A stretch of DNA of 64,000 nt. Origin: Bacteroidota bacterium. Lineage in GTDB: Bacteria; Bacteroidota; Bacteroidia; Chitinophagales; Chitinophagaceae. The first letter of the stretch is position 1; every line of letters begins with the position of its first letter. A program made the position numbers and the translations under genes. The stretch spans positions 1 to 64,000 of the forward strand of contig JAFDXJ010000050.1 in NCBI GenBank assembly GCA_018268015.1, given 5' to 3'. A model generated the notes under the pieces. The model made no database searches. It was not told the origin of the DNA and worked only from the letters and a program-made list of their open reading frames with translations. This document shows, in pieces, positions 36,913-46,800 of this stretch.

Positions 36913-37859
36913 TAATTTTTCACATTTGTCATTTCAGGCAATTTTCCAAATTGTTTTTCATAGGCTGACTTAAAAACAGATTTCTTTTCAAAGCCAAGTG
37001 CATCCATGATTTCATTGAGGGAATACCGGTTGGATAAAATCATCGCATGAGCTTTATTCATCCGTTGATTTGTAAAAAACTGATGAGGAGGCTGCTCATA
37101 TATTTCCTTGAAAATTATTTTAAATTTAGACGCGCTCATGGCAGCCATTTTAGATAATTGATTCAATGACATGGGACGTTCTGAAAAGTCATGAATAAAA
37201 ATTTTTGTTACTTCTTTTATCCGGGACAAATCCTCATGTGAAAATTTACCAGGCAAAAAAGTGGCGGATACTTTTTTATGGTATCTTAAAAATACTCTTT
37301 CACTAATCAGCATGATCCTGTTATAAATAATGAGTTTATGAAATTCGCTTTGATTCATTTCGAATATTTCCTTAAACCATTTTTTATATTCAGCATCCAT
37401 GGGTTCATTATAAAAATAACTGGATAAGAAATTGAGGTGATCATTTATTTGAATACCTACTTCCGACTCTTTGAAAAATTGTTGCATGGTTTCCTGGGGG
37501 AAAAGGATATTGATTCCTGAAATTATTTGAAATTTTGGAGCCATAAAAATCCATTTCCTATTTGTCTTATTTAATTGTAGTCTGGGTAAATGGTTATCTC
37601 CAAGAGTGTTCTCGTTATCCAGGCGAATAATTAAATGTTCATCTTTTATTTTTTTTTGATGAAATTGTATCTCATTTTTAAAAGAAGCATTGAAAATTAA
37701 ACACTCAATTCCACCATGGAAAGACAATAAACGAAAAAACCCATGACCTAAAGACTCGGGGATCTTAATAAAATTTTTTGAATATTTGAATTCTAAAGCT
37801 TTGCAAAGCTGCTTTAAAAAATTTTCATAAGTTGACAAGCCATATTCAATGGTAATCAA
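36912..37859 (-). CDS. AraC family transcriptional regulator (first of a pair, TTG start)
   Basis: 315-aa paralog of the next gene. The C-terminal domain has MSLNQLSKMAAMSASKFKIIF and LNEIMDALGFEKKSVFKSAYEKQFG as its two HTH units. The N-terminal half aligns in outline with the paralog (ITIEYGLSTYENFLKQLCKAL versus KVIYKEKGFELLVKKIAQSL). No ATG exists in frame before residue 100 or so, and homology to the paralog begins at once, so TTG 37859 is taken as start. It lies 10 bases after the pspC stop, making a pspC-araC-araC operon. Confidence 0.85.
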   Translation of the reverse strand: MITIEYGLSTYENFLKQLCKALEFKYSKNFIKIPESLGHGFFRLLSFHGGIECLIFNASFKNEIQFHQKKIKDEHLIIRLDNENTLGDNHLPRLQLNKTNRKWIFMAPKFQIISGINILFPQETMQQFFKESEVGIQINDHLNFLSSYFYNEPMDAEYKKWFKEIFEMNQSEFHKLIIYNRIMLISERVFLRYHKKVSATFLPGKFSHEDLSRIKEVTKIFIHDFSERPMSLNQLSKMAAMSASKFKIIFKEIYEQPPHQFFTNQRMNKAHAMILSNRYSLNEIMDALGFEKKSVFKSAYEKQFGKLPEMTNVKN

Positions 37860-37869
37860 TTTGATAAAT

Positions 37870-38091
37870 TTAGAGGTATTTCAAGGGGTTCCGCTTTGCG
37901 GAAAGAATATAGTTTTTCATATTTAGCCAAAAAGCAAGAATCATATAGATGATTAATGGCGAACCCATTGTTAAAAAAGTAATATAAATAAACCACATGC
38001 GAATGCGGGCGCTTGCAATTCCCAGCTTTTCTCCGATAGTGGAACATACTCCAAAAGCCTGCCATTCCAGGAAGCCTCTTAACTTTTTCAT
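37870..38091 (-). CDS. small PspC-domain membrane protein
   Basis: 73-aa protein with the PspC core FGVCSTIGEKLGIASARIRMWF and a following hydrophobic stretch (ITFLTMGSPLIIYMILAFWL). PspC proteins sit in the inner membrane and relay envelope stress; stand-alone short forms are common in Bacteroidota with unknown partners. First gene of an operon with two AraC-type regulators. Confidence 0.8.
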   Translation of the reverse strand: MKKLRGFLEWQAFGVCSTIGEKLGIASARIRMWFIYITFLTMGSPLIIYMILAFWLNMKNYILSAKRNPLKYL

Positions 38092-38273
38092 AATGCAAAT
38101 TAAAAAATTTTTTAATAGTGCTCGGGTGATCTTAAAAATTTTAAGTAATTGGTTACAAAGCAGGTCTTCCTTGCACTTTAAAGATTGATTATAAAAATAT
38201 TTTTAATTTTAGCATAATGATTGAATATGTGGTGTCCGGTTTTGATAAGAATTCAAATAAGTTGTAAAATAGG

Positions 38274-39380
38274 ATGATAAGAAAATATGTGATTGTAATC
38301 TTATGCTTTTTCTTGTATTTTCCTTTAAGCCTTAGGAGCCAGGAAATACATAAGACGGGTAACTTTTCTGTAATAGGGTATTATGCCGGTAATGCAGAAG
38401 AAGCGAGTGAATATCCCATTGAATACCTGACGCATATCATCTACAGTTTTTGTCATGTGAAAAACGGGTTGTTGAGTGTAGATAATAAAAACGATTCTGC
38501 TACTATTCGATCACTGCTGGCATTAAAACAAAGAAATGCCTCTCTCAAAGTGATTTTATCCGTTGGTGGATGGGGCGGATGTATGCCCTGTTCCGAAGTT
38601 TTTTCCACAAAAAATGGACGGGTGAATTTCTCTAAATCTGTTAAGCACTTGCTGGAATATTTCCAGGCAGACGGGATAGATCTCGATTGGGAATACCCGG
38701 CTATTTCCGGATACCCCGGTCATTTATTTCAAAAAGATGATAAACAGAATTTTACCCTTTTACTTGAAGCTTTGCGTAATCAACTTGGTAAAAAATATGA
38801 GATCAGTTTTGCTGCAGGAGGCTTTTCGAATTTCCTGGATTCTTCAGTAGAATGGGATAAGATTACACCATTGGTGGATAGAGTAAACCTGATGAGCTAT
38901 GACCTGGTAAATGGTTTTAGTGTTGTGAGTGGCCATCATACGCCACTTTATGCTACTCCTTGGCAAAAGGAATCTACAGATTATGCAGTTCGCTATCTCT
39001 ATCGTATTGGATTTCCCATGAATAAATTGGTCATTGGAGCTGCTTTTTATGCCAGGGTGTTTGATATTTTTAAAAATGAAAACAATGGATTATATATGCC
39101 CTGTAAATTTAATCATGGAATTTCTTATAAAGATTTCGACACAACCAAACTCAAAAAAGAGGGTTTTCTTTATTATTGGGATTCCATTGCTGAGGCACCC
39201 TACATGTATAGTAAAGAGAAAAAACAGTTAATCAGTTATGATAATGAACATTCGATTTATTTAAAAACCAAATATGCCCTTAACCAACACCTGAATGGTA
39301 TCATGTTCTGGCAATTAGGGGATGATAAATCTACAAATGGTTTGCTAAGTGTTATTCATAAGACCTTAAAAGAACTCTAA
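38274..39380 (+). CDS. secreted GH18 family chitinase-like glycosidase
   Basis: 368-aa exported protein (signal peptide about residues 1-23, ending LRSQ). GH18 barrel: VIGYYAGNAE at strand 1, VILSVGGWGG, and the catalytic DGIDLDWEYP with Asp133, Asp136, Asp138 and general acid Glu140. The MSYDL and GIMFWQLGDD motifs near the end complete the active site. It likely cleaves chitin or related GlcNAc polymers. No binding module, so probably periplasmic or surface-associated. Monocistronic. Confidence 0.92.
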   Translation: MIRKYVIVILCFFLYFPLSLRSQEIHKTGNFSVIGYYAGNAEEASEYPIEYLTHIIYSFCHVKNGLLSVDNKNDSATIRSLLALKQRNASLKVILSVGGWGGCMPCSEVFSTKNGRVNFSKSVKHLLEYFQADGIDLDWEYPAISGYPGHLFQKDDKQNFTLLLEALRNQLGKKYEISFAAGGFSNFLDSSVEWDKITPLVDRVNLMSYDLVNGFSVVSGHHTPLYATPWQKESTDYAVRYLYRIGFPMNKLVIGAAFYARVFDIFKNENNGLYMPCKFNHGISYKDFDTTKLKKEGFLYYWDSIAEAPYMYSKEKKQLISYDNEHSIYLKTKYALNQHLNGIMFWQLGDDKSTNGLLSVIHKTLKEL

Positions 39381-39410
39381 ACCACTTTCCTTAAAAGTGT
39401 TCACAATAGT

Positions 39411-39442
39411 TTTGTAAATCAGGCCTTTTTTTCTTATATTTA
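39411..39442 (+). promoter_or_regulatory. possible promoter of the YtxH gene
   Basis: TTTG (39411-39414), 20 bases, TATATTTA (39435-39442), one mismatch to TAnnTTTG. The ATG lies 89 bases downstream, a longer leader than others in the window. Confidence 0.35.
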
Positions 39443-39531
39443 TCCTAATAAAAATGAGGCCATTTATTTCTGGCATTGTTTTCGTTCTGAAGTGAGCAGT
39501 ATATTTTTAATTAAAAATAAAATTTCAAACT

Positions 39532-39807
39532 ATGAGTAAGCAAAAATTATTGGCCGGGATCTTACTTGGCGCAGCTGCCGGAGCCGTATTAGGTATTTTA
39601 TTCGCACCGGATAAGGGTTCAGAAACCAGAAGAAAAATTGGTGAAAAGAAAAATGACCTGAAAGATAAGGTGAAAGATTCTTATAATCATTTTGTTGATG
39701 GTGTTTCTGAAAAAGTAGAAAATACTAAAAATGCAATCAATGAATGGCGTGAAAAGGGAAAGGAAAAATTGAGCAATATGCGTTCCCACACTGAAGAAGT
39801 TTCATAA
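39532..39807 (+). CDS. YtxH domain-containing protein
   Basis: 91-aa protein: a glycine/alanine-rich hydrophobic N-terminus (LLAGILLGAAAGAVLGILFAP, residues about 5-26) followed by the DKGSETRRKI motif and an amphipathic, charged helix. This is the YtxH family, small envelope-associated proteins often induced by general stress. Function unclear. A strong terminator follows. Confidence 0.85.
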   Translation: MSKQKLLAGILLGAAAGAVLGILFAPDKGSETRRKIGEKKNDLKDKVKDSYNHFVDGVSEKVENTKNAINEWREKGKEKLSNMRSHTEEVS

Positions 39808-39822
39808 AAGAATTGAATCCCC

Positions 39823-39857
39823 AAAAAAAAGAAGGAGTTTTTCTCCTTCTTTTTTTT
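39823..39857. terminator. intrinsic terminator after the YtxH gene
   Basis: A8-GAAGGAG (39823-39837) pairs with CTCCTTC-T8 (39843-39857) around a TTTTT loop. Perfect and flanked by A/T runs, so it can also stop the leftward hydrolase transcript. Confidence 0.88.
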
Positions 39858-39920
39858 GAAAAATCATTCCATCTTTTCTATGATAAGGCTTTATTGATAA
39901 TATTTTACCTAAACCGAGCG

Positions 39921-40784
39921 TTAATTAAATCGGTCAAAACCTTCTATTTTTCGATAGGGTTTTTTAAAGAAATCAGCTACCACTTCATTAAACAGGTCTT
40001 TATAAACGATAGGTGTTGAGTGGCCGGATGCAGGCAAAATCCATAAATAAGATTTAGGAATAGATTGTGCTATCAGCATGGTATGTTCCGTTCTTATCAC
40101 ATCATGATCACCTCCAATAACCAATACAGGGCATTGAATGGTTGCTAAATCTGCAATAGGAATATGTGGCTCATGAGTGAGTAAATTCAATAGTTTCAGC
40201 GAATTTTTTACCATAGCATTTTGTTGCATGTGACTAACCGTATCGTATTGATGTTGTGCCCATTCCCATACAAAAGGATCTACAGCAGTCGTATCCGGCT
40301 GAAGGTTAGCTCCTGTAATAGCTAATTTTTTTACTTTATCAGGGTGACGGATAGCGAGTAATAACCCATTGATTCCACCATCACTCCAGCCAATGACATT
40401 ACAGGAATCTACATGCAGGCTGTCAAGTAAGGCATTTAAATCGTCTGCCATCATTTCATAACTCAGGGAATCACTGAAATCATAGGATTTTCCCTGCGCC
40501 CGGCTGTCAGCCAGGATCACCCGGTTGTCTTTTGAAAAGTAAGGGATTTGATATAAGAAATTATTGATGGACCCGCCATTCCCATGTATGATCAAAAGGG
40601 GAGCGCCCTGACCATATTCTTCATAATACATATTAAATCCTCTTATCTTAATATATTTTCCTACTTTTTCATTTCGTCCGTAGATCGTTGTATCAAATGG
40701 GGAGCTTCCATCTGCCTGTGCAAATGTTGTTTGCAAAAAAAACAGGGCCATCACGGTAATAAGAAATGACTTAAAATTGATCAT
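39921..40784 (-). CDS. secreted alpha/beta hydrolase
   Basis: 287-aa exported hydrolase (signal peptide about residues 1-23, TTFAQ). Fold signatures: oxyanion strand LLIIHGNGGSINNF, nucleophile elbow GWSDGG (Ser about residue 139), acid in VIGGDHDVI and His in SGHSTPIV. It resembles prolyl-aminopeptidase/haloperoxidase-like hydrolases; the substrate cannot be inferred. 28 bases downstream of the GNAT gene, likely the same transcript. Confidence 0.88.
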   Translation of the reverse strand: MINFKSFLITVMALFFLQTTFAQADGSSPFDTTIYGRNEKVGKYIKIRGFNMYYEEYGQGAPLLIIHGNGGSINNFLYQIPYFSKDNRVILADSRAQGKSYDFSDSLSYEMMADDLNALLDSLHVDSCNVIGWSDGGINGLLLAIRHPDKVKKLAITGANLQPDTTAVDPFVWEWAQHQYDTVSHMQQNAMVKNSLKLLNLLTHEPHIPIADLATIQCPVLVIGGDHDVIRTEHTMLIAQSIPKSYLWILPASGHSTPIVYKDLFNEVVADFFKKPYRKIEGFDRFN

Positions 40785-40812
40785 GATTTTTTAAGGACAA
40801 AGTAAATATAAA

Positions 40813-41325
40813 TTATATAGAAAGCTCCTTTTTTCTTTTTGCATAAATCAGTTCATCCAGGTAAAGCCCATCTTTATAAATTGTTTTTTTTAAAATGGCT
40901 TCCATTTTAAAACCGCATTTTTCTAAAACCTTCTGGGATGCTGTATTTGTTGAAAATGGCCTTGCAAATACGCGTTCAAAATTCAAATTTATAAATGCAA
41001 TTGTGACTATTTGGGAAAGTGCTTGAGTCATTATTCCAGTATTCCAATATGCTTCACCCAGCCAATATCCGATTTCAGCATTTTTTCTGAAAACATCTTG
41101 TTGAGGATGAATACCAATACCTCCTACTGCTTTACCCTTTACTTCTATAGCAAAGATGTGTACGGTGTGATCCTTTGTAGCATATTGAATAAATTTTTTT
41201 CCGGCATCAGGAGTATAAGGATGTGGAAATGCATCCGTCATAAATTGAGCGATGCGTGGATTATTTGCATGTAAGACCAAACTATCCAGGTCATCTAATT
41301 TCCAGGGCCTTAATAAATAATCCAT
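40813..41325 (-). CDS. GNAT family N-acetyltransferase (RimJ/RimL-like)
   Basis: 170-aa acetyltransferase. Motif A region AVGGIGIHPQQDVFRKNAEIGYWLGEAYWNTGIMTQAL binds acetyl-CoA, and the tail RVFARPFSTNTASQKVLEKCGFKMEAIL is characteristic of the RimJ/RimL subgroup that acetylates protein N-termini or small amines. Substrate unknown. Lies 33 bases after the Rel/SpoT stop and before the hydrolase, a possible rel-GNAT-hydrolase transcript. Confidence 0.9.
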   Translation of the reverse strand: MDYLLRPWKLDDLDSLVLHANNPRIAQFMTDAFPHPYTPDAGKKFIQYATKDHTVHIFAIEVKGKAVGGIGIHPQQDVFRKNAEIGYWLGEAYWNTGIMTQALSQIVTIAFINLNFERVFARPFSTNTASQKVLEKCGFKMEAILKKTIYKDGLYLDELIYAKRKKELSI

Positions 41326-41358
41326 AAAATGAATTTTAGAAAATGGGCAGGTGATGAA

Positions 41359-43611
41359 TTATGCAATTTCATCTGTATCAAACCTTTTTACGGATTGGAT
41401 TCCATTCAATTTTTTCAGTTGATTTACCAAATTATCCAGCTCTTCTTTGTCATGCACAAAAATTTTGATCGTTCCTTCAAAAAGGCCTTCCATGGATTCA
41501 ATGGTTAATGCGGAAATATTAATTTTCATCTCGCCACTAATCACATTGGATATTTTATTTACAACACCGACATCATCCAAACCAATAATTTTTAACCCGG
41601 TTAGGAAAGAAATTTCTTTATTCTTTGCCCATTTGGTTTTTACAATCCTATGGCCATAATTGGCCATCATTTGAGCAGCATTAGGACAATTTGTTCTATG
41701 AATGCTCAGGCCCTTACCGGTACTGACAAATCCAAAAACGCTGTCTCCCGGAATGGGGTTGCAACACTTTGCCAGCGTATATTTTATTTTGTCACTGCTC
41801 TCCCCAAAAATGATTAATTCGGAGTCTTTTTTTGAATGTTTATTATCTGTCTCTGTTTTAATTTCAGGGATCTTGACTATGCGTGGCATTTCCAATTTAT
41901 CGCCAAGGACATGAAAGGATTTTAAATCCTTTAGGTCATTTGTTTTTACGGCGATATCATAAAACAGATCGAGCTGAGAAAGCACTTTATAATAACTCAC
42001 CAACTCATCAATATTATGTTGGTTAAAGCCGGCGCCCATTCCTTCCAGTTTCTTTTGTAAAATATATTTTCCATCTTCAGCTATCTTTCTTTTTTCTTCC
42101 TTTAAAGAATCTTTTATTTTACTACGTGCTTTAGCTGTAACAACGAATCCCAGCCAGTCTTCATTGGGTTTTTGCTTATTGCTGGTTATAATTTCTATTT
42201 GATCGCCACTTCGTAACTTATGACTGATGGGGACTAATTTATGATTGACTTTTGCCCCTATACATTTACTGCCGACTGCCGTATGGATGGAAAAGGCAAA
42301 ATCCAGGGCTGTAGAACCGGTAGGAAGCATTTTCACTTCACCTTTTGGCGTGTACACATAAATTTCTTCTGCAAGAAAACTTACTTTAAAATCCTGAAGA
42401 AAATCTATGCCATCCGTATCCTGGTTAGAGATGGCATCTCGTATCTGAGAAAACCATTTATCAAAACGGTCTTCATTGTTTGAGCCTTCTTTGTATTTGT
42501 AATGTGCAGCCAAACCCTTCTCAGCTATTTCATTCATTCTTTTACTGCGTATCTGTACTTCCACCCACTTTCCCTGTGGCCCCATTACCGTTGTATGAAG
42601 CGCTTCATAACCATTGCTCTTTGGATTACTCAACCAGTCGCGAAGTCGTTCCGGAGATGGGTTATACTCATCAGTTATAAAAGAATATACTTTCCAGCAT
42701 TCTTCTTTTTCTTTTTCCGGTTGAGAATCAATGATGATGCGAATTGCAAACAGATCATAGACCTCTTCAAAACTTACATTTTTTTTCTTGATTTTATTCC
42801 AGATGGAATGGATGCTTTTGGGCCTTCCGAAGATTTCAAAAGCGATTCCTGTTTTATTTAGTTTTTCTTTTAAAGGTTTAATAAATTCATTGATATAACG
42901 GGTTCTTTCTCTTTTTGTCTCTGATAGCTTTCGGGCGATTTCTTTATAAGCCTCCGGTTCCATATACTTCATGGCCAGATCTTCGAGTTCTGTCTTAATA
43001 TTATATAAACCCATCCTATGTGCAAGAGGCGCATATACCCAAACTGTTTCACTTGCTATTTTTAATTGCTTTTCACGTTTCATGTAATCCAAAGTGCGCA
43101 TATTGTGCAAGCGATCTGCCAGCTTTATAAGAATGACACGCGGATCATCGGTGAGCGTTAATAGGATTTTTTTAAAATTTTCAGCCTGTTGGCTGATATT
43201 GGTATCAATGACAGAAGAAATTTTTGTAAGCCCGTCCACAATACGTGCTATTTCTGTTCCAAATTCTCTTTCCACATCTTCCAGAGTTATATCTGTGTCT
43301 TCAACAGTATCATGCATCAGCGAACAAATAGTGGAACGAACTCCCAGACCGATTTCTTCCACACAAATTGTGGCAACGGCCAAAGGGTGAAAAATATAAG
43401 GCTCACCGCTTTTGCGACGCATGGTCTTATGTGCTTCTGCCGCCATTTCAAATGCCGTGCGAACAATCTCCTTGTCACCCCTTTTCAATTTTGGATGAAG
43501 GAGCCTCAAAAGAGCGCGATATTTTCTTAGGATTTCCTTTTTTTCCTGTTCTTCATTCAGGGCATATTTGGGTAAATCCGTATCTAATGTCGTATTTGTA
43601 TTTGCACTCAT
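41359..43611 (-). CDS. bifunctional (p)ppGpp synthetase/hydrolase (Rel/SpoT)
   Basis: 750-aa stringent-response enzyme. HD hydrolase domain (about 50-200) with FHP (His75), HDTVEDTD (His100, Asp101) and the later LADRLHNMRTL indicates an active hydrolase. The synthetase domain (about 250-370) has GRPKSIHSIWNKIKKK and the GYEALHTTVMGPQGKWVEVQIRSKRM block. TGS (VYTPKGEVKMLPTGSTALDFAF), the zinc-type CCNPIPGD region and a C-terminal ACT domain follow. It is therefore a full-length Rel. A CGAATTTA motif (TAAATTCG on the coding strand) lies seven bases before the ATG. Confidence 0.95.
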   Translation of the reverse strand: MSANTNTTLDTDLPKYALNEEQEKKEILRKYRALLRLLHPKLKRGDKEIVRTAFEMAAEAHKTMRRKSGEPYIFHPLAVATICVEEIGLGVRSTICSLMHDTVEDTDITLEDVEREFGTEIARIVDGLTKISSVIDTNISQQAENFKKILLTLTDDPRVILIKLADRLHNMRTLDYMKREKQLKIASETVWVYAPLAHRMGLYNIKTELEDLAMKYMEPEAYKEIARKLSETKRERTRYINEFIKPLKEKLNKTGIAFEIFGRPKSIHSIWNKIKKKNVSFEEVYDLFAIRIIIDSQPEKEKEECWKVYSFITDEYNPSPERLRDWLSNPKSNGYEALHTTVMGPQGKWVEVQIRSKRMNEIAEKGLAAHYKYKEGSNNEDRFDKWFSQIRDAISNQDTDGIDFLQDFKVSFLAEEIYVYTPKGEVKMLPTGSTALDFAFSIHTAVGSKCIGAKVNHKLVPISHKLRSGDQIEIITSNKQKPNEDWLGFVVTAKARSKIKDSLKEEKRKIAEDGKYILQKKLEGMGAGFNQHNIDELVSYYKVLSQLDLFYDIAVKTNDLKDLKSFHVLGDKLEMPRIVKIPEIKTETDNKHSKKDSELIIFGESSDKIKYTLAKCCNPIPGDSVFGFVSTGKGLSIHRTNCPNAAQMMANYGHRIVKTKWAKNKEISFLTGLKIIGLDDVGVVNKISNVISGEMKINISALTIESMEGLFEGTIKIFVHDKEELDNLVNQLKKLNGIQSVKRFDTDEIA

Positions 43612-43723
43612 TCTAACACGAATTTAATTATAATTGAGATGAATGCAATGTACGTTGCAGAAATAATATTATTTTTTTAAACTTTCCTTTTTTAAAAGTG
43701 TAAACAATCTTTAAATATGATTT

Positions 43724-43745
43724 CAATTGGTAAATCTGCCAATTG
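43724..43745. terminator. hairpin between rel and the glucan synthase gene
   Basis: CAATTGG (43724-43730) pairs with CCAATTG (43739-43745), loop of eight, followed by TTTTT on the plus strand. On the minus strand, where the glucan synthase transcript ends nearby, there is no T-run, so its role is doubtful. Confidence 0.3.
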
Positions 43746-43812
43746 TTTTTACATATTTTAGTACTGTAATGCCCACGTTAAATATGCGATGAATAAATTT
43801 GAAAAGATGATT

Positions 43813-46800
43813 CTATTTCATTTCTTTAACCTGCTCATTTAAAGGCGTTTGCTTTTTGGCACCATTTATATGGAATTCAATCTCGATTGTCCCGGCATCT
43901 TTTTCCAATAAAATAGATCTTTTTTCCTGTTTCTTTCCATTTATATGAAGTGAGGATTGATCGCTTCTATTTATGAAATTAATATGATACGTGGTTTTTT
44001 CATATTGATAATTTATGGAAAATGAGTCCCATGAATCCGGTATGCATGGATGAAATAACAGCTTATCTCCTTCGCGTTTTAATCCGAGCATGAATTCCAG
44101 GATAAATTGATACATCCAACCAGCTGAACCTGTATACCAAGACCAACCACCTCTGCCCTCATGTCCGGGAGTACTGTATATATCCGCTACCAACACATAG
44201 GGTTCCGCTTTGTATTGTTGCACCAAAGCTTCAGTATGAGAGTGGTCCACAGGATTGATCAATGAAAATAATTCCCATACTTTTTCATTTTCTCCCAATG
44301 CTGCAAATGCCATCATGGTCCATATTGCGGCATGTGTATATTGACCTCCATTTTCCCTTACTCCTGGTACATATCCTTTAATATATCCGGGATCTAAATC
44401 AGCAGTATCAAATGCAGGATCCAATAACTTTATTAATCTATGGGTTCGGTCAACAAGAAATTTATCTACTGCCTTCATTCCCGATGTCGAACGTTGACTG
44501 GTTCCACCCTGGGAAAGTATTGACCAGCTTTGAGAAATGGAATCTATCCTGCATTCTTTATTTTTTATAGATCCCAGAGGTGTACCATCATCAAAATAAG
44601 CTCTCCTGTACCAGTCTCCATCCCATGCATTTTTTGCAATGTTTTCTTTCAGGTTTTTCGCTTGCTGCAAACATTCTTCCGCAAATTCATGATCATTTTG
44701 ATGGTGGGCAATTTTTGCAAATTCATTTAAATTAGTATAGAGAAAAAAAGCCAGCCACACGCTTTCACCACGACCTTCATTGCCAACTCGGTCCATCCCA
44801 TCATTCCAGTCACCCGACCCGATTAATGGTAAACCATGTGCTCCAAAACGCAGACCATGCTGTATCGCGAGTTTGCAATGATTATATAATGGTTCAAAAT
44901 AATTTAAATATACCGGCAGGTCATAATAGGAATCTTCATGCATATTCAATGGTCTTCCTTCTATAAAAGAAACAGATTCTTGTAAGATTTCCCAATCCTC
45001 CGTAAGTTCTATATACTTGTTGGTGACAAATGGTAACCACAAATAATCGTCTGAACACCTGGTACGCACACCACGTCCTGTAGGCGGATGCCACCAATGC
45101 TGCACATCTCCTTCTTTGAATTGACGGGAAGCACTGAGTATAATCTGATCCCGGGCAACCTGTGGTTTGGTATGCAACAAGGCCATTACATCCTGCAACT
45201 GATCGCGGAAGCCAAAGGCACCACCAGATTGATAATAACCACTTCTGCCCCAAACACGGCAAGCAAGCGCCTGATACACCAGCCAACCATTTGTCAGGAA
45301 GTTTAATGCATTATCAGGTGTTTCTACTTTTACTGCACCAAGGGTTTCATTCCAGAATTCATGTACCTTTTGTAAGGTTTCCTGTGCATAAATTGGATCC
45401 TTTGTCGTTTCAATAATGTTTTGCACTTCTTGCTCATTATTCCCGGCACCGAGGCGAAAAATTATTTCTTTTTCTTCACCTGCATATAAGCTGGTAGGAA
45501 TTTGAATGGCAGCACACGCATCCATAGATGCACCATTTTTCCCGGATAATTTAATTCTGCCCATTGCAGCAGGAGATTGCATAGAGCCATTACTCCCGAT
45601 AAATTCTGAACGGTCACAGGTAAAACTCATTTTAGATGTATGAGCCGTAAAAAAACAAACCTGTTCAAAGAAAATGGAGTTATACCTGTTTTTGGAAAAA
45701 AGTGCACCGGTTTCGGCATCTTTTTCTGTAATGATATACATGGAAGATTTTGAACGTAAGTCACCAAGGATCCATTCGGCATATCCGGTCACACTTAATT
45801 TTCTTTCTCTTCCGGAAAGATTTTTTAAACGAATAGATGTGAATTTTACTGGTTTATCAATATGGACAAATACAGTTGTTTCAGATTGAATACCGTTTTC
45901 TATATGTTCAAATACGGAGTACCCAAAACCGTGTCGGGTAATATAGGCTTCTTTACTGGTTGCAGGCAATGGCATGGGAGACCAGAATTTTCCATCTTCT
46001 TCATCACGTATGAAAAAAGCTTCTCCGCTGGAATCTGAAACGGGATCATTATGCCAGGGTGTTAAACGGAATTCATGTGCATTTTCAAGCCAGGAATAAC
46101 TGGAACCACTTTCTGAGATCACCGTTCCAAACCTGTAATTTGCAAGTACATTTGCCCAGGGTGCCGGGGTTCTTTTTTGTGCATCTGAATAAATAATATA
46201 TTCTTTTCCATCTTTTGTAAAACCGCCATGCCCATTGACAAAAACAAGATCTGCAGGAAGATGCAATTGCGGTGTTTCTACCATTTTGCCGGGATGGTTT
46301 ATCGTAGGTAAAAATGCGGGTGGAAGTGGTTTTGAATTTACTTTATTATTAATTTGTTCTTCCAAAGTACCTGCATGATCATCTATAATGATCCGGGCAA
46401 CCGTCTGAAATAAAATTCGGTCTTCATTAGTTACCTGTTCTGTTCTTCTAACATATAAGTTTCCCGGTTGGGCATTCGAAGTGGTATTTACAGAAGCAGT
46501 AACAATATTCATAATCTGTTCTTGTAATTCCTGCCGGTATGCGCCAAAATCTTCATTCAAAATAAGCAGATCCACGGCAATCCCTTTCATACGCCAATAA
46601 GCATGTGCTTTAATCATTTGATTGACAAGTGGTAAATTTTGAATATCATGGACACGTAAAAGAACGATAGGAAGATCACCCGAAATGGAATAGCTCCAAA
46701 GCCCATTTTGGCCTTTGAAATTACTTTTAATGATTTCCGGTGTAGCACGCAATAAGGCATTTGGAAAAATAATTGATCCGGCCATCCGCACATATAATTG

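Noticed and set aside
39813-40019. 68-codon rightward frame after the YtxH gene
   Set aside because: It runs straight through the perfect terminator hairpin at 39823-39857 and into the antisense of the hydrolase gene.
43724-43745. Confident terminator call for the glucan synthase transcript
   Set aside because: The stem is only seven base pairs and the T-run lies on the wrong strand for the leftward gene, so it is reported only at low confidence.
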